Below, piece by piece: positions 20,872 to 30,995 of a stretch of 64,000 nucleotides of DNA. How positions within the stretch are numbered: position 1 is the stretch's first letter; each line of letters starts with the position of its first letter. The notes beneath the pieces were generated by a model, which was given only the letters and a program-made list of their open reading frames with translations, ran no database searches and had not been told where the DNA came from. The stretch is from Ctenosaura bakeri (Eukaryota > Chordata > Lepidosauria > Squamata > Iguanidae): contig CAOLHI010002138.1 of assembly GCA_948474755.1 (NCBI GenBank), forward strand, positions 1 to 64,000, written 5' to 3'. The position numbers and the translations under genes were made by a program.

Positions 20872-21195
20872 ATAGGAGAGAAAGACAGAGGAAGGAGGGA
20901 GCAAGGGTAAACGCGCAACATTTGGCCAATTGCTATCACTTTTAGCTCTTTTACCCTTTGTATTCTTATGTTCTCATCTTTCTTTCAAAACCCCCCAGCT
21001 GGGTTTCTTGCTTAGCTGAAAATTCTCTTCAGGCTGGAAGACACTGGAGCTTGGAAACTGAAAAGTATGCCTGTGTGTGAGGAGACAGGCTCAATTTCAA
21101 GCAAGGGATTAAAATTACTTCCCTCTTTTCTCCACAACTAATACAATTTCAAATGCATGCTCTGCATGTGTCTTTTGGAAGGAGGGTGGTAGAAG
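20441..21195. other. Unassigned sequence upstream of the exon candidate
   Basis: Apart from a GT/TA microsatellite, I see no repeat. Base composition becomes less AT-rich towards 21.2 kb. Confidence 0.4.
20829..20871. repeat. Compound microsatellite (TG)n(TA)n
   Basis: About fifteen TG units pass directly into six TA units. Confidence 0.95.
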
Positions 21196-21240
21196 GGGAA
21201 TCCTTAGTACCTATTGGCTAGGCTTTATCAGCTGCGGTTT
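21196..21240 (+). promoter_or_regulatory. Possible promoter with inverted CCAAT box
   Basis: CCTATTGGCTAG at 21210 holds ATTGG, an inverted CCAAT box, and CAGCTG occurs at 21230. They lie just upstream of a repeat-free, relatively CpG-bearing segment that ends in a strong splice donor. Weak, context-based call. Confidence 0.25.
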
Positions 21241-21550
21241 AGCTCAAGCTGCTGCTAAAGAGCTGTATTGATCTAAAGGGTAAATGTGTAGAGAGAGCCA
21301 GAGAACAGAGAGAGAGAGAGAGAGAGAGATCCAGATCCAATCATTTCTGAGAAGAGAGATAACCTCTCTGCCAGAAAGAAAGTGGTTTCAGCCCGTCTGC
21401 CTTCCTTGTCATATCTTTGGTGAATGAAAAAGAGGACGCCTGCGGAAGCTGTTTGTTGCTACGGTGGGGTAGAGACAAGGTTTTCCTTCGCAGAAGCTGC
21501 TGTTGCCTCTTGCTGCTGCTTCTCTTACTGCTGCAGTTGCATATAGCAGG
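21241..21550 (+). other. Candidate host 5' noncoding exon with splice donor
   Basis: This is the only segment resembling a host gene exon. It has several CpGs (in GACGCCTGCGG, CTACGGTGG and CTTCGCAG) in a CpG-poor region, an (AG)n stretch at 21308-21329 as is common in 5' UTRs, GCTGCTG repeats, and an exact donor consensus CAG|GTAAGC at 21548-21555. The longest ATG-started frame is short (MKKRTPAEAVCC at 21425, about 40 codons) and ends at a stop just before the donor, so it would be untranslated or an upstream ORF. I do not recognise the gene. The alternative is chance composition plus a chance donor. Confidence 0.35.
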
Positions 21551-21555
21551 TAAGC

Positions 21556-24500
21556 CTGCCTTTGAAAGCAAAACAAAATGATGATGAGTGAATGTATTTG
21601 GATGGCGCCTGCAGCATCCTCAGATCCTGGAACCAGTGGGGCATCCAGGATTTGCAAATGCTGCACCCTTAAGATTGGTTGGGAAGGTGATTGCAATCTG
21701 GAGGCAAGGGAATCCGTCTGTTTGTTGCTGGAGGAGGTTGTCCCGCAAACGGTGAAAGGGAAAACTTGAACAAGTTTTCCAAAAAAGTAGATCAGTCTCT
21801 GAAATGTTGAAGTATTGATATGAAGAGGGGGGAAAAGGGATTGTAATATAGGAAGCAGCTCCCTTGCCAAAGTGTGGAAGGACAAATTCCCCTCTTCTGT
21901 GGCTTAAAAATGCATAGGTCATGCTTAGTGATTGTTTGATGTTTGGTGGATTAAAGATAAAGGATATAGTTGCTATTAGTGGATTTTTGTAAAAAAAAAA
22001 GTTCATTCATCTTCATGAATAAACGATAATGCAGAACATGAGGTTGTGAAGATTTATGAGCAATTCTAAGGGTTTTTTTTTTTTTAATTACGTTGAATAT
22101 GGTTGGTATGCTGAGAAACAGACATTTAAAAAGAGGAATAGAGGGTTGTTGTTGTTTTCCCCCCTATGTTTAAAACAAAACTACTCAAAGCAACTTTTAT
22201 CAGTACACCTATGATTCCTGTACCTGTTGTTTTGCTGCCTGTTAAGCAGATTACCTTTCTGAGCAAAGATCCAATTCAGATATGCCAAATAAGACATTTC
22301 AGTACAAGCGCTGAGGTACAATTACCTGTCCCCCCTCCCATGGTCTTTCAAAATTAATCATGTGGTGATAAGTGAAACAGGCATATTACTTAGATAAGCA
22401 TTTCCATGAACTATACAATAATGAATTGTTATCATTCCAGGCAGCCTTGTTTTTTGGATCTAAGGTTTGAACAGGAGAAGTCACACCATTTGTTTCTCTC
22501 TTTAGATGCATAATCCCCCCAATTAGAAAGGTGACTGACAGGTCTGTGACTTTGATAGCTTTGTACTCAGATTTTCTCTCTGGGGCACATGTCTGTTTTA
22601 AGTTAACATGTTTCCCACAGTGAAAGAATAGGTGACCAATGGATTTTTGTTCCTAGGCTCAGTAATTATTTTTTTGATCCTGCTTATTTATTTTTTTCAT
22701 GCATTGTAAACCATATCCACAAGGTACTTATGAGGAAAATAGCTACTGCTGTTATCTTGGAAGAACGTCTCCCCACCCAAAGTGATTTTTGGATTTCTAT
22801 GGTTTTCCATTTCCAATTCAGCCAACAGAAGCATAACAATTTTAACATACTGGGCAGGTGTTAATGGCAAGCAAGGCACTTTTCAGTATACACTTCACTG
22901 GCTGTAAGACAAAATATTAAGTGTAAATGCCATGCATAGAAGAAATGTGTTAATGCAGTCATATCATTCATGTACTGGTCAGGAGGTCTTTTATAAAATT
23001 CCCCATTAGGACCTGATTAGATGTTTCAGTGACTGCTATGGGCTGTCAAGAGGTTTTTCTCAGAGTTTTACAAATAAGTCCCCAGAAAGAGAAGCCAGAT
23101 GGTTATACCACCAAAGCCATAAGCAGTTAATTGCAGAATTGATTCATAGACCTCCGGAACAGATCAGCACCTAAACTGTGAGGCTTACATCTTAAGTGAT
23201 CAAACCAGTTGCTTTATGCTCACCTGTGCCAAGATCAAAGAGTCTTTTTTGGAAATGGTACAGTAATATATTCACTCTGTTCTCTGTAGTAAGACAAATC
23301 ATGGTTTAATATAGAAAACTACACCAGGAAAGAATGTGCTTTGCGTCTCTCCGACAGCTATAATTGCATGGCACATTGTATTCCTCTTTTTTTTGACAGC
23401 ATTTTTTCAGTACTTGGATTCATTTGCAATAGCTGTAGTTTGTGCCAAGCCTGTGGCATCCCCTCTCTGTTTAGTTGTACTGTATGGCAAGCTAGAGACT
23501 GTTAAGGTATCTCAAAGCTCATGTTCTGTTCATCATGGCAGAAGGAAGTTTTGCTCCACCGGAATGTGAAGGTCTTCCTAGTCTGTCCATTCTACCTGTC
23601 ACACAGATAACTGTATGTGGGAATTCATGATGTCCATTTGTTATGTGTATCTGCATAAGATATGGGTGACTGTACCAGTTTATTCAGATTTGTTGCCTGC
23701 ATCATGAACAGAACTTCCATTTGCTTGCCGATGTAAAAGCAAAGACCTTCGTAGCAGTCAACAGCTCAGCGTAATTGTCAGCCCAGATTGTTTTTAGAAG
23801 GCATCTCACTGTTTTGTTGAATTCCAGAGAGCTGTGCAATACTATGTTATTACTCGTCTGTCAGCTTGCATCGGCTGTTACTCACCACAGCAATCCTAAA
23901 TAGCATGTATGTGGAAGTAAACCTGAACATTTCAGTAGAATTTACTTGCAACTAGCAGACCCATCTCACATTACTTCATAGGAAGGGGGTCCCTGGCAAT
24001 TTTGTGCCTTTCATATTCAATCCCAACAACATAGGAAGAGTGAAAGCTCATGGGAGGATCCAGTTACTCCATCTTCATTTCTTCTGGACATCAGAGATAC
24101 ATCACTGGCAGATGAACCCACACTGTGGAACTAGTAATGTGATTGCTGTCACTTTTATGATTGCATAGTTTCTCCTACACCAACTCTTCAGTAATAATGC
24201 ATAAATCCCCCTTGGTCTTAACTGTCATGTTAGCACTCTGATATAGTTGCCATAGAAAAAAAAATTAATCGCATTGGGTAAGTTCTGATATCAAAGAAGC
24301 AATGATGACCCTCTCACTTCCCAGAAATGTAACTGATGTGGAACACAATATAAATTGGTTAATCAAGAGGACATCTGCTGGACATCCCAAATTTAATCTG
24401 TTCTGTTAGGATTAACTAGAAGTCAGCACACTGTTCCCAGGCACTTGATTGGTTGTGAATGGTTGGTTGCTAAATATTAGTTTAAACCTAAATGATTACT

Positions 24501-25542
24501 CCTATAATTTGTTCAGGATGTGTGTGTGTGTGTTACTGATTTTTACGTTAGTATATTTTATCTGAAAGATACCTAGGCTGCAGTTGAAAGTGAGATTTGA
24601 AATACTGTTGGAATTGTCGACTCATCTCCCCCAAGCAGCCCAGAAACCAGCTCTGGAGAGGTTTGCAGACATCTAGAGCAGGCTTTTGGGGGTACTAGTG
24701 ACATCATCATAAATACATAGGTCTCTGAGCCCATCCATTTTGTACTTACTTCTTGGTATGAATCAGAGGCTCTCAGCTGCTTCCTTCCCAACATCTGGTA
24801 AGCAGCACAAAGAAAGCATTCTGGAATAGGTGACATAAAAGAATCCTAGGGCCATTCACATCCTGAACAATGTTGTCTTTCATATGAAAGGGTTAAGAGA
24901 TCACAGAAAAGACCTGAACCAATTTGAAGTTGTGTGTGTGCGTGTGTGTGTTTTCTCTAGTCCACTGTAAACATCTAGGATTTAAGCCAGGAGTGGGCAG
25001 CTTGTGGTTGCAAACAATATTTCAAGCCATGCCTCATGACACTGATGCAGGAATTTCAGCATGATCTAATAAGTTTCTAGGTGATTTGATGATTTAAATG
25101 CTGTTGAAGTGAACTAAAGTGCAGGATGCAGCCATTAAGAAGCACTTCCAATACTACAATTGGGAGAATATGGCTCACTTTCTAGAACTCTACTTTCTGA
25201 GATCTATTCTGCCTCTAAATCAAGACCAGCCACTAACTGTCAGAAGCTGACCTGATCAAGGTTTTGGACCTGCTTACCTGGAATTTTGCTCAGTTTCAAC
25301 TGGATTTAGTTTCAAGTCCGTTTGCTCACAGGAGATCACTGTTGCAGTTTGCCAATCATTTCACATTTTTTTTATTATCCTGTTAGGCTTTGCATAGTAA
25401 ATTCCTGTAAGCTACTTTCTTGTTATTTTTTACATCCCAGATAACAGAAGACAGGCTGTTCCTGGAGTCACCATGAAATGTAATAGCTGAGTGAAGAATG
25501 AACTCAATTTCTTGTAGTAAAAAATTAAAGATCATTTTGTCA
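21556..25542. other. Repeat-poor non-coding stretch
   Basis: Nearly 4 kb holds only one old palindromic repeat (about 23885-23965) and small GT runs (24521 and 24935). No exon was recognised. Its low repeat load contrasts with the rest of the window and would suit a regulated first intron if the preceding exon is real. Confidence 0.4.
23885..23965. repeat. Old short palindromic repeat (AGTAAGTCC..GGACTTACT type)
   Basis: CAGCAATCCTAAATAGCATG, GGAAGTAAACCTGAACATTT and CAGTAGAATTTACTTGC follow an amniote repeat whose better form reads AGTAAGTCCCATTGAA and its complement. Other copies lie at 58480-58640 and 63295-63400. Confidence 0.45.
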
Positions 25543-25957
25543 TCTAATATATAAAAGTCAAAGTTTGTGAGTTTGTCTGTGTCAGGCAGGTGAAGACCTC
25601 GTATGATTGGCTGTGTCAGGCCCTCATATGATTGGCTGCCTAAGAAGATTCTATGGAATCCTGGGGCTTGCAGCTTAGAGAGAGACCTTTAGAATTCTGA
25701 GCCAGAGAGCTCTTGGGCTGAGCCAGTTGCTATGTAGATGAGGCCTAGCAGCAAGGAGGAGGGCAGTGTATTCCCTCAGGAATCCAACTTCTGTATATTA
25801 ATAACTCTGAATACAGATTAGATTGGGGAATTTGGGAAAAGTTACAGGTATTGGACAAGACAGTTTGGGGAATTAGAGACACAGGATGTCAAATCTTTCT
25901 AACAAGTATTACCTATGAGAAAATAAAATCCTGGGTAATGTCAGATAAATACGCTAG
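25543..25957 (+). mobile_element. Helitron-like non-autonomous element
   Basis: The element starts TCTAATATATAAAAGTC right after an A and ends CTAG before a T, the A^T insertion with TC...CTAG ends expected of Helitrons. A short inverted pair ATTACC/GGTAAT (25909 and 25934) lies before the end, in the place of the usual 3' hairpin, though its loop is long. No target duplication is seen, as expected. A 75-bp internal part (about 25650-25725) matches the centre of the palindromic MITE at 53376-53578. It codes for nothing and would depend on a RepHel protein from elsewhere. A second copy is at 11480-11899. Confidence 0.65.
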
Positions 25958-26029
25958 TCATTTATACTTTAAGATGTCCTATCTCACACAACATGAAATT
26001 TCTAGTTCAGGTGTAGAACATTTCAACCA

Positions 26030-26140
26030 GTAATCTTCCAGATACTCTTCAGCTACAACTCCTGTCATCTTGACCATTGGCCTTCCTAGTTGGGCTGATG
26101 TGCATTGGAATCCTGTTATCACCTGGAGAGCCTAAACTCC
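26030..26140. repeat. Palindromic hAT-like MITE, diverged
   Basis: TCTTCCAGATACTCTTCAG, CTACAACTCCTGTCATC, TTGACCATTGGCC and TAGTTGGGCTGATG occur in the order of the common amniote MITE with ends like GTGGCCCTCCAGATG. Only the left half is well kept. Confidence 0.45.
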
Positions 26141-26293
26141 CCTGTTACCCTGCTCTTTATCTAAATTTATTTCTGTTTGGAAATGTTATTGCTTCCAGTA
26201 GTTGATCTCCAACAGGATCTTTTGCCTCTCATGGCTATCTTGGTGAAAATAATATAAATGTACTTTAAGAAAGAGGCAACTCACAACAGTCTT

Positions 26294-26497
26294 AGGGCCT
26301 TTCCACACTATACTGTTATGATGCTATTATTCCACTCTCAGTATCCTATGCAATCCTAGGATTTGTGGTTAAGGGAGGGGCATTTAGAATTCTCAGCCAG
26401 AGATCTCTTTGGCCTCAGTAAACTACAAACCTCAGACTTCCACAGGATATTAAGAATGGAATCATAGCACTATAACAGTATAGTGCAGAAAGACCCT
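26294..26497. mobile_element. Palindromic MITE, GGGCC(T/C)TT end family
   Basis: The left end AGGGCCTTTCCACACTATAC pairs with the complement of GTATAGTGCAGAAAGACCCT on the right, and the arms continue through ACTGTTATGATGCTATTATTCC. The centre holds TTTAGAATTCTCAGCCAGAG and GGCCTCAGTAAACTACAAAC. It is the same family as 53376-53578. A clear target duplication was not found. The superfamily is inferred as hAT from the ends. Confidence 0.8.
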
Positions 26498-27376
26498 TGG
26501 TGTACTAATTTTGACCTGGAATTGGAATACAAGTCATAAACAAACAAACATAAATAAATAAATAAAATTGATGAAAAAATGTAACTATTGGAAATTAATT
26601 TGATTTTAAGTATCCATTTGTTGATTTATCAGTGATATTTATTGCTGTTAGGACACTTCTTGCTATTCAACTTTCACAGAAAAACAAACGTGTTGAATTG
26701 ATATTGGAGCTCAGCTTTTCCAATATTCCACACAACAGAAGGCAGAAATAGGAAAGATAGTAGAAAAGATTGATATGTTTAGTTATTTGTCAATAAGGTA
26801 AATACCTCATTCACATTGCATACACATCAGAAGGAAGGTTAACTATTATGTGTGTAATAATTTGCCTGTTATATACAAGTTAAATATACAAGTTAAATTA
26901 ACATTCTTTCAAGCCTGAGAGTGAAAACTCTCATCCATGATTCTACTCATTCCCTATCCTTGCTTTAACTTTGGAGAGAAGAAAAGAGCCAAATGAGTTT
27001 TTAAAAGCTCGATTTCTTCTGTCCCTTGCCAAAAATCCTTCTTGGACTTTCTCTTTTCTCCTCCTTAATAATGTCATTTCTTTATCGTCCACCTTTTTTT
27101 ATAGCTCCCCTCCAAAATTTCCAGGGTTAAAGCTTCAAAGTTTAGCTTCCTGGGAGAATGAGAATCTTCTATTTGAAGCTGGGGAAATTTTAACCCTCAG
27201 GACACAGCCAGTCTCCAATTTCCATGGGTTCCAGGACAGTTTTGTGGTTCCATGGCAATTTTTGTGCATTCCCAGCCCTCTCCCCAATTATTTTGAAAAA
27301 AAAAAAATGAAAAAAAAAAGTTCCCCAATCTCCTTCAAGCTCACTGGGGGATGTGGGGCGGGGGACTCTTTCTCTA
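26498..27376. other. Unassigned non-coding sequence
   Basis: No gene is recognised. The 146-codon frame at 26971-27411 starts in unique sequence but crosses a homopolymer A run and runs into the neighbouring transposon; it has no domain I know. Confidence 0.45.
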
Positions 27377-27869
27377 TGGCCCTTTCCACATGCGGAGGAA
27401 AAAACGGGTGAAAACACGCTAGGACGGACTTTACCTGCATCCTGGTAAGTCCGTCGCCACGTGGAGCAGCGAGTTTTCGCTGCTTCACACTCGTCGGCAT
27501 CCTGTGGCGTCCTGCGGCATCCAAAATGGTGGCTGCCGGCTGGCGGAGGCTCTCCACCAACCGGAGAAGCTTGCCAGCTGGAAAGCCTGCCCCCAACAGA
27601 TCTGCAGGCACGCCCTTGCACACGTCTGCAAATCTACACCGGGCGCTACAACGCGGCTGCACGCTGCTGCATGCCCCGTGCCTTTTAAAAACCACACAAA
27701 AAGTGTTTTTTAAAAAGCACATGGCGCCGCCATTTCCAGTTGCCCTAGCGCAGATTGGGATGTGGAATTACACTAAAGTAATCCACCCCAATCCATTTTA
27801 CGGTGTAGACGACCTCCATCAGAGGTCGTGCTACACCGTTTTAATACCCCCATGTGGAAAGGGCCTGCA
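27377..27869. mobile_element. GC-rich non-autonomous DNA transposon with terminal inverted repeats
   Basis: Inverted ends GGCCCTTTCCACATG (27378-27392) and CATGTGGAAAGGGCC (27851-27865) bound a GC- and CpG-rich body, unlike its AT-rich surroundings. Flanking TTTCTCTA (27369-27376) and TTTCTCTT (27870-27877) form a likely 8-bp duplication with one mismatch, as for hAT. Two subterminal hairpins are visible: GACGGACTTTACC with GGTAAGTCCGTC (27423-27455), and ACGGTGTAG..GACCTC with GAGGTC..CTACACCGT (27800-27839). Several open frames cross the body on both strands, but none resembles a transposase, so I treat them as chance products of high GC. Confidence 0.85.
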
Positions 27870-28033
27870 TTTCTCTTCCTGTCTGGGGAGTTTAAAGCTT
27901 GGAGGAGGACTTCTTTTTTAACAGAAAGTAACTCAGAAGTCCAACTTTTATTAAAGAAAGAGGTTGTAAATATAAACTTTATTTGCTTGTTAGTGCTCTC
28001 TCTCTCTTTTAATGAGTTAATAACTTACTTAAT

Positions 28034-28454
28034 GGCCCTTTTCACACAGCGTTTTTGAAGCAAGAGGGCCCCTTGAGCGTCACGTAAATGTAAGGAGCGG
28101 TCTGCATGATGCACTCACATTTATGCGACGCTCAAGGGCTTGATGCAGACCACACACACATCTCATTATTTTCGGCTCAAAGCCGAAAATGCTGCACTGT
28201 CACTCAGTGCTCTGGGGCCCTGCACGCACTTACATGGCATGCGGTGCCTCGGGAGCTGGGCTAGTCATGCATCCTCTCCTCAGTGCAGCCTGTGAAGTCC
28301 CAGGCTGCACTACGAATGGAAGAGGTCGGGTGCTCGTGTGACGAGGAAGGATCTGCGGAACCGAAGCAGGAGGCTTGCGAGAGTGTTCCTGCTAAGCCTT
28401 CTCATGCTAAAATCCCAACCCAGCAGCTCGAAAATGTAACGTGTGAAAAGGGCC
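28034..28454. mobile_element. GC-rich non-autonomous DNA transposon with three hairpins
   Basis: The ends GGCCCTTTTCACAC (28034-28047) and GTGTGAAAAGGGCC (28441-28454) are perfect inverted repeats, close to those of the element at 27377. Inside are three foldbacks: 28071-28091 with 28117-28137 (18 of 21 bases), ATTTTCGGCT with AGCCGAAAAT (28168-28190, perfect), and AGTGCAGCCT with AGGCTGCACT (28282-28311, perfect). No clear target duplication was found. The internal 76-codon frame (28283-28513) runs out of the element and is not a real gene. Confidence 0.82.
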
Positions 28455-28529
28455 CAAAACACAATTGTGGAATTAAGTTAATGTTGAACTTCCAACTTAA
28501 TAATTTTAGTTAAATATATACTAAATTAA

Positions 28530-28732
28530 AGAGCCAGTTTAGTGTAGTGGTTTGGGTATAGAACTATGACCCTGGAGATGAAGGTTAGATTCCCTGCCTT
28601 GGCAATGGAAATCCACTTGGTGATCTTGGGTGTGTCACATACTCTCAGCCCCAGAAAGCCTCGTGATAGGTTCACTTTAGGGTCACTGTGAGTCAGAAAC
28701 AACTTGAAGGCACACAACAATAACAACAGCTG
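28530..28732 (+). repeat. tRNA-derived SINE, lizard type, best copy
   Basis: GAGCCAGTTTAGTGTAGTGG begins the tRNA-like head with an A-box-like TAGTGTAGTGG. A B-box-like GGTTAGATTCC follows at 28584, then CCACTTGGTGATCTTGGG, the body TAGGTTCACTTTAGGGTCAC, AACAACTTGAAGGCACACAA and a (CAA)n-like tail. Pol III would transcribe a live copy and a LINE would mobilise it. Relatives are at 20238, 40205, 46498 and 49948. I recall similar SINEs in Anolis, but have no search to name the family. Confidence 0.8.
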
Positions 28733-29127
28733 AATCTGTCCTCAACAGCTGAACCTGTCCTCAACCGTCCTGCTCAAAATTAATGTCATCTTTCCATTAA
28801 AAAAAGAAAGAAAATCCTACTTAATGGATAACTCAGTTAATTTTGTTTATGTTATCATAGGTGTGGCTCTATCAGTTTTGATATCCCTGAGTTTCTTCCT
28901 TTTTTATCACCACCAAACTTATTGCATTCTAATTCTACGCAGGCCCTCTGTTTTGGGGAATAAATGTGATTTTGTGGGCATGGTTCAGCATATATATGTT
29001 TATGCACACACAGACCTAGTACGGAGTATTTTGTGTGTGTGTTGTAATATCATCTGCTTGTTGTACATTTTTCAAATGGCTGTCCTATTATTCAAAGAAC
29101 TGAATTGTGTGAGTTGAAAAAATTAGA
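28733..29127. other. Unassigned non-coding sequence
   Basis: A 97-codon frame (28824-29117) begins with a strongly hydrophobic stretch (YVIIGVALSVLISLSFFLF), which is interesting to the eye but has no recognisable family, no gene context and biased T-rich codons. I do not call it a gene. Confidence 0.4.
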
Positions 29128-29300
29128 ATAATAGAATCATAGAGTTAGACAAGATCACAGGGACCATCCATTCCAACCCCCTGCCATACAGGATTATTTT
29201 AAGTCACACTGCCCAGGTTTTCCGGTGTCTGGTAGAATAGAGGATTCCCACTTGATCCAACCAGTCTCCATGTGATTTGCTTGCTTAAATGTTATTGGAG
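29128..29300 (-). mobile_element. CR1 3' end
   Basis: On the plus strand it opens AATAGAATCATAGAGTTAGAC, then GACCATCCATTCCAACC and CCCTGCCATACAGGA, the complement of the CR1 3' end (ATTCTATGATT tail and TTGGACTGGATGG). It is better preserved than the copy at 7262. Confidence 0.75.
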
Positions 29301-30780
29301 TAGACTGTAGAGTGGGATCCAGCCATGTGAAAACATATGTGTTGTTGTACAATGCTGGTGTATGCAACATGTCTATAGATATATTTAAAAGAGTCTAGAT
29401 TACATCTCGCAAGTAATGCCAAAATCAGCTTAGGAACCATATGTTATGGCCTCCTAAATGCTTGAAAATGATCTTGTTGTCTGCAGTCCTGGATGGGTAT
29501 CAATTTTATTTATTTATTCATTTATTTATTTTATATGTATACCCTCTTTATCCTGGCATGTTACCCAAGGCAGCTTCTATCAACAAATTAAAACAGCAAA
29601 ACAAAGAGACATACTTAACCCTGGTGTCCTGCCACATATGGCTGATTTGGGTAAGTATGTCTCCCACCCAGTTCCCTGATGGAAGCCAACTGGTCTGGCA
29701 ACTGAATCTTACATTCAAGAGGTGCCATGGCAGCATCTTGTATGGCACACACAGCATTGTCCACCACCATTTTGCATCACTTCAATCACCCCCATCCCCC
29801 AGCATCTAGTGCCTAAAGTTTCTGAATAAAAAAAGTTGTGCGAAGTATTATGCAGGCAAGAAGGTTACAGAGAAGGAGAGAGAGAGAAAAAAATGTCACA
29901 GTCTATGTATATCAATTTAGCAACCTTTCAAGTCTCATAGTTTAAATATGGGATCTCTGCTTAGGCATGAAGTCAGATGGTGAGTAATATGCGTGCTCAA
30001 TTTAAATGTGTTTGCCTGCGATCATAGCATTACAACCTTCTAACCCACTGATTTGTAAAGTACTTAGAGATGTCTTGAGTATGAAAGTGTCTCCTTCAGA
30101 GTTCCATTCTCTTTTACACTATAAATGGCTCGTAAAATGCCTCCCCTTTAAGTGTATGTATACACACACAAAGTTCTGTATACACACATACTTAAATGGG
30201 TGACATTTTTATGAACCATTTTAAAAGGAGAATAGAATTTGGTATTATATAGCACCTATCATACTCAAGGTATTGCAAGGCAGTTTGCCACGCACTTGAG
30301 TTACGGTTCATGCCAGAAAAAGAGGCTGCATAGACAAATGCTTCTAACGGGAATAGTGTCCAAAACACCAGGGTCATCCACTACTCTTTTTGAAAAATAG
30401 CCTATGATCTTCAGCTTTTACTCAACTAGTTGGCTGAAAAAGGTACAGTAAACCAGAATTCAGCATCTCATATGAGCAATGGCCCCATAAAACCCAAATA
30501 CAGCTCCTTCCTTTTTCTTCCCTTTCCACCACTTGGTAGTATTGTAGAGATTTAAAATTTAACAGACAACAGGGTTTATAAAACTGGGTTCCTGCATTAC
30601 AGGGAGTTCTATATGAAGGTACATTAGAATCCATTTAACTTGGGGACTGAATGCATCCAATGTCTTTTCCTCAGCAATGCTAATGTCTGGGATGAGAAGT
30701 GGGTAATTTTAATGCATTTGTCCCATTGTTTCTGTGTTTTATTGTGCTGCCCTTATCTCAACAGTGTTGCTTCACGCAAG
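29301..30780. other. Mostly unassigned sequence
   Basis: Apart from one reversed L2-like tail (listed next), no gene or recognisable repeat was seen. Confidence 0.4.
29498..29620 (-). repeat. L2-like LINE or SINE 3' tail
   Basis: The complement reads TAAGCTGCCTTGGGTAACATG-like sequence, AGAGGGTATACATATAAA and (ATAAATAAA)n, the usual L2/SINE 3' end. A TTTATTTATTCATTTATTTA run opens it on the plus strand. Confidence 0.55.
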
Positions 30781-30995
30781 ATAAAGCCAAATGGAGTTAA
30801 AAAGAACAGAAAACTGCTTTTTTCCTGCAGAGAAAATGCTGTTTCCAGCATGGAAAATGCTGTTTCTTATGGAAATACACACACACACACACAATTTTTT
30901 TGTGAATTCTGAAATGCAAATTGGCTTTAGAAATTCTGCAGTTTTTGAAGGCTTTCTCACAGTGGGAAGGAAATTGCTCAAATAATCTGTTGCTT
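30781..30995. repeat. TTTTCTGCA-palindrome repeat family, copy D
   Basis: Three near-tandem units, CCTGCAGAGAAAATGCTGTTT, CCAGCATGGAAAATGCTGTTT and a third with a CA run, are followed by ATTCTGCAGTTTTTGAAGGC and CTCACAGTGGGAAGG. The last block recalls the end of copy C (CTTGCAGTGGGG). Confidence 0.6.

Noticed and set aside
26971..27411. 146-codon frame as a gene
   Set aside because: It runs across an A homopolymer into the end of the GC-rich transposon at 27377; no domain or homology is visible.
27190..27921. Cluster of long overlapping frames on both strands
   Set aside because: All lie in a GC-rich, stop-poor transposon body; frames on both strands at once point to composition, not coding.
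28824..29117. 97-codon frame with a transmembrane-like N-terminus
   Set aside because: T-rich sequence easily gives hydrophobic residues; no family, promoter or splice context supports it.
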